This document shows positions 1-10,984 of a stretch of 64,000 nucleotides of DNA, piece after piece. Source of the stretch: Lamellibrachia satsuma (taxonomy: Eukaryota; Annelida; Polychaeta; Sabellida; Siboglinidae); the NCBI GenBank assembly GCA_033239005.1, contig BSQZ01000071.1, positions 1,546,852-1,610,851 of the forward strand. Reading direction: 5' to 3'. The translations under genes and the position numbers were made by a program. The notes beneath the pieces are model-generated. The model was given only the letters and a program-made list of their open reading frames with translations. It was not told where the DNA came from and searched no databases. Each line of letters starts with the position of its first letter. The stretch's first letter is position 1.

Positions 1-67
1 ATTCGTGCCGTCCATTTCGGCTGCTCGAATCCTGGGATCCTTTCCCCTGTCGCTCCAGTACATCGTC
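1..67 (-). CDS. Receptor A exon 4 (partial): YWTD blade
   Basis: After a TTTTTCCTAG acceptor the exon reads T-M-Y-W-S-D-R-G-K-D-P-R-I and A-E-M-D-G-T before running off the window start. It matches receptor B exon 4 (L-M-Y-W-S-D-W-G). Confidence 0.8.
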
Positions 68-2043
68 CTAGGAAAAAGGCTTATATTTATAAAACATGTT
101 GCTATGAAACGTTGTGAAGAGTTTGCATTGTTTATACACGAATGTTTTAACAGGTAAATTATATAAGGTTAAATATGCACGCTAAATTTTCACATATACA
201 CATGCTCACGCACCACGGGCATAGGCTCTCCCACGCACGCAGTCACGCTACACATGCTTGATCATGTGTTTAGAATTTGAAGTACGCTAATAGGACCTGT
301 AACATTTTTAAATACCCATAACCGATTAAAATACTGCAACATTAACCAATGCGAATGGAAAACACGCAACCTCGCCAACAAATGGCGATATGTTATTTTC
401 AGAGGAATCACAATACTAATGAAGTTATCAAAGGTATTGACAGCCACATCTATCGAGCTAGGTAGGGTGGGACTTCGTCTTGGTCTACACCCATTACTGC
501 GAATTATGTTTCCTTGTTTTTCAATATCGTTCGATTGGTAAGTGTTCTACAACGTGAAACCAGAACAACCTGTCATCGGGTCTAACTGTGTCCTACCATT
601 TGAGAGAAGAGCATCATCAAGTGACAATAATGTTGGACACTTACCCTCGTGCAATGTCCAGAACAATGTCCCGTGGCTCGTCCATGTCTCCCGTGAGGAG
701 TGTGAAATGCTGACGTCCATCCAGGCTCATCACAGCGATAGAGTCAGAAGCACCGTCCGTGTAGTATACAAGTCCGGAGACGAAGTCAACAGCAATGCCA
801 CCGGGAATCGAGCCTGAGAAAGTCAATGCCATTGTCATGCTTCAGTAAATTGAGTGATTGTAACAGTATGTAAATATGTTATTGATTGTAGAAGAATGAT
901 TGATTCATTTATGAAGCCTAATTTTTAATTTCTGGGCTGGAACAAGCTCAACTAACAAGTTGCAAGGGGCCACAAATCTGCGAAGGGCACTACATTATGT
1001 TTTGATGGGGCCCTCGCTGCGTCCTTATATCCGCCTATGAATGTAGGAATGACTACTCGGTACTCTAACAAGAGGCCACCTTAATTTTGTCTCGACAGAA
1101 ATATCATCAAAAGCTGTATTGTTTTAAGTTGAGGTATGGCGGCCATTTTAAAAAACTAATATCGGCCATGTAAAAAAATATCGCCCTGGCTGAATTATAT
1201 TGGGATGTGTGAACACTTTATCATTCAACACGTGGGCGCTACCATCAAAATTAACTTCATACGATATTCACAACTGGAGATATGGAAAACATATATTAAT
1301 AAATGACGGCCATTTTGAAAACAAATATGGTCGCCTTCATGCACCCTCACATTTGGCCAACACAGTTTGTGCTGTTACTTAGAGTTTATAGAAGGTATCT
1401 AAATACGTGAGATAATCCCCGTGCGCCTACGAGACGCTATGTGTTATGACACAGTGGTCCTAACTATACGATATACGCTACAGCTAGACAACAAAACCAT
1501 ATGGAAGTCCACATCACCTCCATGGAGTAATGCGATGACCTCTTCTTTCGTTCCATTCAGATATGACCTTTTCGCGATGTCGTCTCGGACGTCTGTCCAA
1601 TACACTCTCATGTCCACAGGATTGTATGCTACCGAAACAGGATAGTTCATTTCTGTCAAAGGAATTTTCCAAGTAGATCCCTCTGACAGATCTATCTGGT
1701 ATATACTCTTATCTTTTGTGTTGACGACAACCAAAAAGTTGTCTTCCACCAGACCTAGCAGAAAGAAAAACATTGTTAAAACAAAACGCGCACGACATGT
1801 GTAAACAATTTAATATTGCTTGATGATGCTTGATGAACTATAGTATACATTGTGAATATGATATGAGAAGAAGAAAACATCTAAGGCAAATCGGCGGTGC
1901 GTGACGAATAAATGGCGACAGAAAACTTATTTGGAGATAAGGAGGGGAGGTGGTAAAGTGGATTGCAGGAAAGCTGTGTGACACTCACCAGTTCCACTTC
2001 CTGCTAAACTGATGACGACGCACAGAACACCCAACAGCTTCAT
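1..2043 (-). CDS. Receptor A, 5' part of a YWTD-propeller receptor gene (partial)
   Basis: Four coding exons read down the minus strand: 2043-1989, 1754-1518, 813-645 and 67-1, with the gene running on past the window start. They join in one frame (528 nt, 176 codons). The product begins with a hydrophobic signal peptide (MKLLGVLCVVISLAGSGT) followed by LDLR class B blades with YWTD-type cores VYWTD, VYYTD and MYWSD. Exon sizes and phases match receptor B exons 1-4 almost exactly (55/237/169 against 52/237/163 nt), so A and B are tandem paralogues. By homology it is the start of a secreted or membrane receptor ectodomain. EGF, CUB and membrane parts, if present, lie outside the window. Confidence 0.85.
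645..813 (-). CDS. Receptor A exon 3: YWTD blade
   Basis: 169 nt, starts in phase 1 and ends in phase 2, acceptor TTCTCAG, donor GTAAGT. It encodes G-G-I-A-V-D-F-V-S-G-L-V-Y-Y-T-D and a following S-L-D-G turn, typical of LDLR class B repeats. Confidence 0.85.
1518..1754 (-). CDS. Receptor A exon 2: first YWTD blades
   Basis: 237 nt, phase 1 to 1, acceptor TGCTAG, donor GTGATG. It encodes L-V-E-D-N-F-L-V-V-V then the YWTD core V-Y-W-T-D and N-G-T-K-E-E-V, like receptor B exon 2 with identical length. Confidence 0.85.
1989..2043 (-). CDS. Receptor A exon 1: signal peptide
   Basis: The ATG at 2043 opens an 18-codon hydrophobic leader ending in phase 1 at a GTGAGT donor. This start is chosen because receptor B has the same leader layout and phase. 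A possible splice acceptor (GCGCAG) lies just upstream of the ATG, so a 5' UTR intron may exist. Confidence 0.8.
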
Positions 2044-2189
2044 GTCTCTCCTGCGCGAACGACAGGTCAGTGGACGAGAACAACTGAGGAAGATAACCAT
2101 AGCTACATATTCAATTCAGCTGTCCGTTGCTTACCTAAATATCTAGGTGAGCATCCGGTTCCCCACTTACTTGAGCAGATACAGGAAAA

Positions 2190-2345
2190 CATGAGGCCAA
2201 AACGCTCAGGTATGATTTTCAATGTGTTCTCTAAACTATCCGCCAGAGCGCGCCATTTGAATATATTGAAATACGCTGTTACATGTACTTTTGGCTGGGT
2301 TTGGCTGCATTGTAGCCAGTCCGCGAACGGGTCTGGTCGACTTGA
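2190..2345 (+). repeat. Dispersed repeat, copy 1 (also near 59.9-60.1 kb)
   Basis: A stretch around CTCTAAACTATCCGCCAGAG and the later TTTGGCTGGGTTTGGCTG recurs in inverted orientation at about 59,900-60,080 and, more weakly, near 29,500-29,600. It has no coding signature; probably a short mobile element fossil just upstream of receptor A. Confidence 0.6.
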
Positions 2346-2879
2346 GGACATGTTTAGCGTCATGTTGCGAAGTAGGAAGACTGAATGCTGAAGGAATTCA
2401 AACAATAAATATAAGCAGAGAAAACCGTTTAGCAGGTGCATTCTTTACACAGGAAATATTAGAATCAAACAATTGATATGCCGAAGTTGCACCAGGCATA
2501 GTATATGTCCCTTTGTGTTTGCCAGTCGCCTTCATCGATACGGATGCAACCTTGGATTGCTAGCCACCGAACAGTGCCTCTTCTGGGAGAGGCCGGCGCA
2601 ATTTTAGTTGTGGCCATTTTCGGCTTTCACGTAACACCGAATTGACCTATATAGGTCCTTATGTGTCGAAACCAAACATAAAAGGACAAGTAATAAGATT
2701 GTCATTGGACTACAATCATCAATATATTTCGGGAAGTTAGTCGCCATGCGTTCGCGTTAATGTAATATGGAATGGCAAGGCACAAGGCAACAACTTTGCC
2801 CAACACATACTTGAATGACGGCGCCATACTACTTCCGCGCACTCAACCTCATCGGCTCAAATTAATCACAGCCCACAGC

Positions 2880-3245
2880 ATTACTAGCTTGGGCCTATAT
2901 TGGAAAATAATGGCAGCTGTAGAATTGGCATGCTAACATTGGGCCACTGTTGGTTGTTCGTCTGCAGCTACTGCGTAGTACTAGCTTGGTATGCCAACAT
3001 TGGGCCAATAATGGTGGCCAATACCATGCCAATATAACGCCATACGTTGGGCCAACATTTGACCGACATTGGCATAATAACGGCCCAGTCTTGCATGCCA
3101 ATGTTGGCAAGCAACAAATTTCCATGTTTTGGCTAAATTTGGCCCTGTGGATATCCAAATCTGTGCCCAATTGTGGCATGCCAACATTGGACCAAAATAG
3201 CTGCATACATTTGGCCAACATTGGCCCAAGTTTGAAATGCTATAT
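2880..3245. repeat. Cluster of TTGGCCCAA / GCCAACATTGG motifs
   Basis: Short near-palindromic motifs (TGCCAACATTGGGCC, TTGGCCCAA, TTGGCCAAC) occur about every 20-40 bases. Open frames here on both strands arise from the motif and are not convincing genes. A smaller cluster with the same words lies at 50,580-50,700. Confidence 0.7.
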
Positions 3246-3589
3246 GAGAAAGACGCAATGCAACAATCTGGCGGGTTTCGTGTTGCCTCGGGACGAAGAT
3301 GTAGAAGATTGGCACAACCGTATAATTTGTCGTAGATTAATTTTGTCACACACACGTACAAAGACTTTCGCGTATGAATAGAAACTTTCATATATATTTT
3401 GAAGACAATTGAACCGATCACAATAATCACATCAAATTTTTTAACCACTATAAAAGGCAGGTGTGTTAGCGATAGTTCCATTTCATATATAAGGGTCCGT
3501 TGTTTCGAATAAGATATCATAGACAACGCCTATCTGCCGAGATATTTTACAAACCTCCTCAATTTCGGATTTCGCGGCTTAAATAACCT

Positions 3590-4134
3590 ATGCCACAATA
3601 GTTACAAGCTTGGCGATCATCAATCAATCAGCGAACGCTTAACTCTGTGCTAAAAGAAGATACATTGTTTCAATTGTTCGCACTTGCTTTCAACGACAAT
3701 CATGTGAGGTGACGTTTGTAGTATGTGCTATTGGTATAAAATGAGGACAACGTAGCTTCGGGGTGCGCGTTGTCGCATTGCAACAAATAGGCCAACTAAT
3801 TGTCGCGTCTAATCTCTATTAAATATAATGTTCCGGGGAAACTGCTCACATCTGAAAACATGCAAGCCTTATTCAAGCAGTCATCATAGCCGAAAACCGC
3901 ATGTGTTCCGTCGATGTTGTCATTGTTGCCGTTGTTGAAAGGCTGTTCTATTCAGCGGCCCGCGGGTTGAATGTTACACATTTGAACAGTAACGACGTCT
4001 GTAGCTGATAAATACGGTCTCGTGCCCCACCGGCTTAGCTACGACGCTCTCGTGTTAGGGTGAAGTGTCGGGTATCCGAACGAACGTAGTGACGAGTAAA
4101 ACCTTCAACATTTCACCCTACCTACATAGTTGCA

Positions 4135-4166
<32 letters not shown>

Positions 4167-4340
4167 TGAGTGTGTGCGTGTTTAAACCGTCTCTCTAGTC
4201 GGCTAAGCTATCCGTTTTAGCTTGCAGGCTAATCCTTCCTACACTTATACTGGTCTAACGTTGGGTATGCTGAACTGTTCTGTGTGAACATAGCTTTAGA
4301 ACCATTGACATAACCTGTGTATCCATTGCTCTCTGCGTTC
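3590..4340. repeat. Dispersed repeat family R2, copy 1
   Basis: The segment with GAACGGCTGTTCTACTGAAC-like sequence and the GGCCCGCGGGTTGA word recurs at about 7,960-8,350 and 45,090-45,510. The part at 4,170-4,340 matches 7,640-7,815, but the two blocks are in the opposite order there. No protein is recognisable. Confidence 0.65.
4134..4168. repeat. (CGTG)n microsatellite
   Basis: About eight GCGT units within the R2 repeat. Confidence 0.9.
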
Positions 4341-5099
4341 GTGTTGTGAAACCGTTCGCATTAACATCGCACCTCTGTGCAACAGGGCCACGCTGGACAC
4401 AACTACGAATGTTCTCACATATGTTATTAATACTTTTGTAGCAATGCTTGTATAGCTTACTGTAGAAACACCTCTCACGATTGACATATAACGAACCTGT
4501 TGTGCGCCGATATCTATCCAGGACATATCCGTTTCGTTGATAACAAATCACAACAAAGGCATACGGTCACCATTTGCTTGCCAACGACCACCATTCGTGT
4601 AACCCTGTAATTTTCTCCATGCGCCACTATGTTATGCAACGAACCATGGCCAAACAAGTCGGAACAAGGGGCAGTCTCAAAAATAGAAATTTGGCGTTAA
4701 CGAAATTGGTTTTCCCAGGTCGGTTAATACCTGTTTTGTTTATCGCCGTACGTTGGTGTATTTCCCCCAAGACAGTGTTTGTTTTCCGACTACAATTCAT
4801 ATTATGATGAAACAGAAACAAAGGAATCACATAATTCTATGTTTTAAAATTGTCCCTAACCTGTCTGATGTTCACGGATAGCGTTACCCCTGTGTTAGTT
4901 GTTTACTAAGTTCTGAGTGAACAATATAAGAAATGTATTCATATAAACTAAAGTAAATTTAAACGCAGAACAAAAGACGATTGTCACATTCTACAACTAT
5001 TATAATGTGTTAGTGATTGTGTCAAACTCTAGCTGACATTACGTTACTACGTGGTTTATATTTAAATTTTGTATATGCTACAAAATATCTCTTTGTGTA

Positions 5100-5100
<1 letters not shown>
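4341..5100. other. Intergenic, nothing recognised
   Basis: AT-rich sequence with short open frames on both strands that show no domain or repeat match by eye. Confidence 0.5.
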
Positions 5101-5103
<3 letters not shown>

Positions 5104-5138
<35 letters not shown>

Positions 5139-5141
5139 TAC

Positions 5142-5206
<65 letters not shown>
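5104..5206. repeat. (AT)n microsatellite
   Basis: About 100 bases of nearly pure AT with a short TAAATATACATATACA interruption. Confidence 0.95.
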
Positions 5207-5211
<5 letters not shown>

Positions 5212-5507
5212 GACGAATAATGTGTTCTAATATTATATATCGGCCCTACACGTCGAGAACTTACACATTTTCACCGCAATTGGATACAATACGTTAACAA
5301 CGATATTGAACAATTGCTGACCATATTGAAAGTAACAGTTCCATGTGTGAGGGAATATCAGTGAGTTGCATAAAGTTAGTAAAACAAATTACCCTTGATA
5401 TTTTATCTGCTGTTCTGTCGGTATATTTATTTATTGCTCAACCAAGAAAGTAAAATTTATTGATGCACTTAAATATGTGTATCTTTTATCTTGAGAAGAA
5501 GTGTCGG

Positions 5508-6175
5508 TAGTACTCGCCAGGCCCAACCTTCGAGCACAGACACCACTCGCCATGCCCACCCTTCCAGCACAGACACCACTCGCCATACCCACCCTTCCAG
5601 CACAGACACCACTCGCCATACCTACTCTTCCAGCGCAGACACCACTCGCAAGACCCACCCTTCCAGCACAGACACCACTCGCCATAACCACCCTTCCAGC
5701 ACAGACACCATTGGCCATACCCACCCTTCCAACACAGACACCGCTCGCCAGACCCACCCTTCCAGCACAGACACCACTCGCCATACCCACCCTTCCGGCA
5801 CAGACACCATTCGCCATACCCACCCTGCCAGCACAGACACCACTCGCCATACCCACCCTGCCAGCACAGACACAACTCGCCAGACCCACCCTTCCAGCAC
5901 AGACGCCACTCGCCAGACCCACCCTTCAAGCACAGACACCACTCGCCATACCCATCCTTCCAGCACAGACCCCACTCGCCAGACCCACCTTTCCAGCACA
6001 GACGCCACTCGGCAGACCCACCCTTCCAGCACAGACAGCACTCGCCATACACACCCTTCCAGCACAGACGCCACTCGCCAGACCCACCCTTCCAGCACAG
6101 ACACCACTCGCCATACACAACCTTCCAACACAGACACCACTCGCCATACCCACCCTTCCAGCCCATATGTCACTC
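5508..6175. repeat. 33-bp minisatellite, array 1
   Basis: About 20 tandem copies of a 33-bp unit (ACTCGCCATACCCACCCTTC then CAGCACAGACACC). Because 33 is divisible by three and the unit lacks stops, five or more frames stay open (plus strand T-H-P-S-S-T-D-T-T-R-H; minus strand V-G-M-A-S-G-V-C-A-G-R). The array runs into 6,165-6,300, which reads as a LINE-type C-terminal finger (see separate entry). Flanks at 5,330-5,507 and 6,540-6,840 are duplicated around the second array at 11-12.6 kb. Confidence 0.9.
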
Positions 6176-6300
6176 ATCACTGGACCTCTCAGCACTGCAG
6201 GCGAGCCTCCCGCTCCAACGCTGGTCTCTCCTCTCACACGCGACACAGACACCCCACAGCAACCCACTTGTCTTCGTCGACCACGACAGACAGTCGATGA
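6165..6300 (+). pseudogene. C2H2-finger-like tail, probably LINE-derived
   Basis: Directly after the minisatellite the plus frame reads H-H-W-T-S-Q-H-C-R-R-A-S-R-S-N then A-G-L-S-S-H-T-R-H-R-H. This resembles the C-terminal CxxC...HxxxH finger found at the end of many non-LTR retrotransposon ORF2 proteins, with the first Cys changed to Ser. The second array has copies with C-Q-H-C intact. Confidence 0.5.
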
Positions 6301-6539
6301 TGATGTTGTGCTGCTGTTTTATATATATACATAAACGTTTTTAAACAGCAGTGTGATTTATTCAATAATTTTCCAGAATAATGTCCCCCACGTGCTCACA
6401 GGAAGTTGGATTGTATGGTGCTCAACGGTAGGACAATGATATACTTCTTGGATAACGTTTATCTGGTTATGTGAGAACTTTTCATTCAAATGCCAACTCA
6501 ACGTGTCTGGGAAACATTCAGCTACGCCGCAATAATTGC

Positions 6540-6850
6540 ACGAAAGTGGTTATTTTGTTTAATCAAAATAGTGACAGTTTTTTATATATATATATACTTT
6601 GAATTGACTGGCCTGTTAGCCAATGACTCTATAGTTACATTGTTATGTAAATTCATGTTGTAGAACTGTGCGAAATTACAGTTACATCGAATTTTACATG
6701 TATACTTTGAACAATCCTGAGCATGTCGGTAACCTAGTTTCTTTGGGTTTCACTCATAATACAGGACAGACTGAGCTGAGCTTTGGAATAATCTCCTAGA
6801 AACAGTAGTGCAGACCAAATCTATTAACTCATTTGAAAACGCCTGAAAAA
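6540..6850 (+). mobile_element. LINE 3'-end fragment (copy 1)
   Basis: Ends in a frame reading E-L-S-F-G or W-N-N-L-L-E-T-V-V-Q then T-K-S-I-N-S-F-E-N-A, the usual W-N-S-L-P...S-I-N-S-F-K-N signature at the C-terminus of CR1/jockey-like reverse transcriptases. The whole stretch is repeated at 12,615-12,915. Confidence 0.6.
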
Positions 6851-6899
6851 AAAACAGAACCATCCTGTGGTATCCTAAGGTACAATATACATACAGAGA

Positions 6900-7140
6900 C
6901 GCATCACAATACTTATGTCACACCGGTGTGCATTCATGTGCCTGCTAATGTGAGTGTACACTAAGTTGCCACGCTTCACCACAACACACGAAAGGTCGTC
7001 ACTTTTGATAAGCGTACCAGTGTACTGCCACGTGACCCACAAACTACCGCGGCACTGCTATGGCATTCAACTCACGGTATGCGCTGTATATTTCAGCTGT
7101 TGTGGGCGATACATTACAGCGGCTCTGTTTTTTATCACAA
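6900..7140. repeat. Dispersed repeat family R5, copy 1
   Basis: Contains CACAATACTTATGTCACACC and ATTCAACTCACGGTATGCGC. Related copies start near 13,085, 43,150 and 48,165; the last two lie inside the large composite repeat. Confidence 0.75.
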
Positions 7141-7179
7141 ACTACCTGTTCAATCCAATAACAGCTGTTTGAAAACCTA

Positions 7180-7560
7180 CATTGCTCTTGGTAATTCAGT
7201 AGATAATGATTCTTTACATAGTGTGTGAATCCTTGTACACTGTGGGTTAATACCTTGGTTTTGATTGAATTCGGAACACTATTTATTAGGATTGGGATGT
7301 TAATTCGTATACAGTTTTTACCAAATTCGTGTGTTGTTTTATTGAGGTGGATGTCATTTTTACCACGCATATGGTGGTCATGATTGCTAATGTTTGGCTG
7401 AAATGGTAACTGTTGATGATGCATAAATTTATAATAAAATTTCAATTCTTGCACTTGTAAGACGTCTTTTATTTTTGATACTTTGAAATTGTTTAATAAT
7501 GGTTCTGAATGTGCATTGTATTTGCTAATATTTATTAAGTGCCCTCTTTTGAATCTTAAT
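7180..7560 (-). mobile_element. LINE reverse transcriptase C-terminal fragment
   Basis: The minus strand reads S-K-Y-N-A-H-S-E-P-L-L-N-N, then K-D-V-L-Q-V-Q-E-L-K-F-Y-Y-K, then H-H-M-R-G-K. This is the C-terminal region shared by jockey/CR1-type LINEs (S-x-Y-x-A-H-T-x-P-L-F; x-x-H-x-T-R). It stops within a few hundred bases and is a fossil. Confidence 0.7.
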
Positions 7561-7822
7561 TTTTCTCTTTCATAGAAAGTCCGCAGTTACCCGCGCGCAC
7601 GTGTGTGGGTGCATATGGCTACAGCCGCATTACAAAACCGTCTCTCTAGCCGGCCAAATTATCTGTTTTAGTTAGTGGTATTAACTTGTTCAGAGAGGCT
7701 CAATCTGTCCTACATCTATAACTGTCTCAAGTTAGGACGGCTAAATTCTTATGTGTGAACATAGCTTTAGAACCGTTGGCATAACTTATTTATCCATTGC
7801 TTTCTGCGCTGGTGTTGGGAAA

Positions 7823-7838
7823 CGCACGCACGCACGCA

Positions 7839-7880
<42 letters not shown>
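7823..7880. repeat. (CA)n / (CGCA)n microsatellite
   Basis: CGCA units pass into pure CA, then decay into mixed ACGCACGT sequence to about 7,930. Confidence 0.9.
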
Positions 7881-7881
<1 letters not shown>

Positions 7882-7959
7882 ACACAAGTATTCATGCACG
7901 TACACACGCACGTACGCACGCAAGCACGCACGAGCTCGCACATTCACTCACTATGTCTT

Positions 7960-8350
7960 AACTTAAATACCCGATGGTAGTGCTAAACGAAGAGGCATTG
8001 GTTCAATTGTTCGAATCAACCACAATAGATTTCAACGGCAGTCATGTGAGGTGGCGTTTGTAGTATGTGCTTTTGGTATAGAATGGGGACAACGTAGTGT
8101 CAAGGTGCGCGTTGTAGCATTGCAACAAATATGCCAACTAATCGTCGCATCTAATATCTAATACTTATAAAGCTCCTGGGAAAACTGCTCGCGCCTAGAA
8201 ACATACAAACCTTATTTAGGCATTCAATATAAGCGAAAACAGCTTGTGTTCCGTCTATGTTTTCCTTGTTGAACGGCTGTTCTACTGAACGGCCCGCGGG
8301 TTGATTGTAACACGATACATTCCACTAACACTAGAGCGTCGTAGCCAAGC
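7960..8350. repeat. Dispersed repeat family R2, copy 2
   Basis: Aligns by eye with 3,630-4,000 and 45,100-45,440, including the CATGTGAGGTGGCGTTTGTA and GGCCCGCGGGTTGA words. Confidence 0.7.
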
Positions 8351-8639
8351 TGGTGGGGCACCTTGTGTTTATCAGTGACAGACGGCCTGTCAATCTGTAG
8401 AGGTCGTTACGGTTCAAATGTGTTATATGCTTTCACCGCTATTGGATACAATACGTTAACAACTATATTGAACAATTGCTGACCATATTGAATGCATCGT
8501 CTGTCGTCGCCTCTCCCCAATGACATTACTACCTTGGATTTCTGGCGAACCAACTTTATCAATTCCGGGATATGTTGATGCTCAATGATGCAATTTTAGC
8601 ATTCGACGTTCAAGCAACACCGCATTACCTACATATAAA

Positions 8640-9018
8640 ATGATAAGTCATGCGACGATCCGGGAGGTGTTCTGAGGTTACAATTATCCTGTATTGATGC
8701 CCGTTCGTTTACGATCGATTTACAAAGTGCTTCTTTTAACTTATTGTGCTATAAATGGTCTGGCGCCGGACTACCTAGCTGAGTTAATTAGCTACCGGCC
8801 CATTAACAGATCTCTACGATCTGCTTCGCCGCCAGCGCTTTTGTTCATGCCGGCTTCGCAGAGTCACACATGGTGATCGCCGTTTCACTGTTTGTTCAGC
8901 CGTTCTATGGAACAATTCAACAAATCTCAGGACAGCCTAAGCTCCTGAGAGCAATCTGGATTGATCGGGCGCTATATAAATACTTTTATTACTGTTATTA
9001 TTATTATTATTATTGATG
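8640..9018 (+). mobile_element. L2/CR1-like LINE 3' end
   Basis: Plus frame reads M-P-V-R-L-R-S-I-Y-K-V-L-L-L-T-Y, then G-L-A-P-D-Y-L-A-E-L-I, then R-S-L-R-S-A, the conserved C-terminal part of L2/CR1 reverse transcriptases. It is followed by GGGCGCTATATAAATACTTT and a (TTA)n tail, the usual 3' end of such elements. Confidence 0.75.
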
Positions 9019-9039
9019 CTCGCTTGAATGAATCATGAA

Positions 9040-9330
9040 TGCGTCATGTGCTAGACCCCGCACACGCTTCTGTACAAAACTACGTCGGCTCAGTATAAGG
9101 ACAATGACGTAATGCTGCAGTCTAGCCAGGAGGCTCAGTGGTTTCATGTTGCCTTGTGACTAGGATGTAGCTGGTCCCAACAAGTTATTTTATTGACTAC
9201 TGTTTATAACACTGCCACTCGCATAGCAATTAGCATTTGGAAAGGAAGTTAAATATCCCGCAGAAGGGAAACTTAAAACGTGACGTAAACGGACAACCTG
9301 GCACGACCGAAGATACTCATTCATGAAGTA
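9040..9330. repeat. Dispersed repeat family R1, copy 1
   Basis: Matches 45,515-45,765 over about 230 bases, including CTGCAGTCTAGCC and CATGTTGCCTTGTGACTAGG. No coding content seen. Confidence 0.7.
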
Positions 9331-9469
9331 TATACAACAACCCATACATGCACAAATACACAACAAATACTCAATACCAACAGGCGTAGGAAAACACCAA
9401 CATGCAATTGAAAACAACACTCCAAAGGCAACAGGTATATGGAAACTGTTCCTCAATATCAGCAATCAT

Positions 9470-9650
9470 ATGAAAACGGAACCCAAAATGAGATGTTACA
9501 TGAAAACAGTAACACGACATCACAAGGCTTGTGATAACAGCCACACAACATCACGAGGCATGTGATAACAGTAACCAACCTCAAGAGGCATGTGATAACA
9601 ATAACACAACATCACGACGCACATGATAACAGTAACACACCTAAATAGTT
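9470..9650. repeat. 31-bp minisatellite, short array
   Basis: Degenerate copies of a 31-bp unit (GCAGTAACACAACATCAAGA then GGCATATGATA). Longer arrays of the same unit lie at 42,330-42,550 and 47,300-47,670, always just upstream of the same LINE fragment. Confidence 0.8.
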
Positions 9651-9814
9651 AAGCCGAATTCTACAGGTAAACGAAAGCAATAATCCAATGAAAGAAACAT
9701 GTCAAAATAATATCTCGACGTCAACAAACATATTGGTGTGTTAGTAATTTATGTGTGTTTTGATGTTGTGAGTGGAATCAAGTATCAAACGGCCCTGAAA
9801 GAGCGAACATGCCC

Positions 9815-10085
9815 AGTATTGAATCCTTGTTGGCAACTGGTCAACTCTGCTAGGCTGGACACGTGATTGGGATGAGCGATGAAAGATAACCAAAAACTGT
9901 GCAACTAGAGAAGGCAAAGTTCAATGAGAGGACAACAACTACGATTCAAAGACATATTCTAGCGGCATCTCAAAGCTGCTGAGATCAATACCAATCCATG
10001 GGAACGTGAAGCCTTGATCCAACCAGCTTGGCGAGCAAGGCTTCACGATTACCGAGGCCAGTGGATGCCCAAAGGGAGATGACAT
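9815..10085 (+). mobile_element. LINE ORF2 C-terminal fragment
   Basis: With a few stops the plus strand reads A-G-H-V-I-G-M-S-D-E-R, then L-R-F-K-D-I-F, R-H-L-K-A-A-E-I-N, P-W-E-R-E-A-L-I-Q-P-A-W-R and L-H-D-Y-R-G-Q-W. This is the W-A-G-H-V-x-R-M...F-K-D-x-L-K...W-E-x-x-A region of non-LTR retrotransposon polyproteins. Copies recur at 42,820-43,020 and 47,940-48,020. Confidence 0.75.
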
Positions 10086-10161
10086 ACCAACAGAGAACAA
10101 AGCACTTTGGGGGTGATTTTTATGTTAGTACCCCTACGCTTGTCTACATTAAATTATAAAC

Positions 10162-10417
<256 letters not shown>

Positions 10418-10426
10418 GAGATGCAT

Positions 10427-10753
10427 TTATTTTGACCAAAAACATATATCAGCGACCAAGATAGGGGTGTTATTTAATATATGAGCTATCCCAAACCTGA
10501 CTGACTTCCGAGCAAGAACCGAATGTGCTCTTTCCACGTAGATGCTATGACAACTTTTTGTAAAATTTCTTGCACCTCTGCGTTTTCTTTTAAAACTAGA
10601 TTCAAGAAGAACTTTTTTGTACCGATGGTACAATTTTAGCAGTTGCAAATGCAGAATATCCTCTACCTTTAGAATTTCAAGACTTTCGAACAGTGGTTCC
10701 GTATGCATGTTATATCTACTTTTTGTCACTATTATGATTGCTTTCTTTGTCAT
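10427..10753 (-). mobile_element. LINE reverse transcriptase C-terminal fragment
   Basis: Minus frame of 108 residues reads K-K-A-I-I-I-V-T-K-S-R-Y-N, M-H-T-E-P-L-F-E-S-L-E-I-L, and E-D-I-L-H-L-Q-L-L-K-L-Y-H. This matches the Q-K-K-x-I-R-I...Y-x-A-H-T-x-P-L-F region of jockey/CR1-type elements and is related to the fossil at 7.2-7.6 kb. Confidence 0.75.
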
Positions 10754-10984
10754 TTTGAAATCCTTTCACGTTTCTTTCCCCAAGAAAGTAACAGTACTAT
10801 GTGTGAGGGAGCATCAGTGAGTTGCATAAGGTTAGTAAAACACATTACCCTTGATATTTTACCTGCTGTTCTGTCGGTATGATTTTTCCAGTTTAGATGT
10901 TTATTTATTGCTCAACAAAGAAAGTTAAATTTATTGAAGGACTTAAATATGTGTATCGTTTATCTTGAGAAGAAGTGGCGGTAG

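Noticed and set aside
2895..3526. 181-codon minus-strand frame with repeated W-P-N-V-G
   Set aside because: It arises from the TTGGCCCAA / GCCAACATTGG motif cluster; other frames are open too and no domain is seen.
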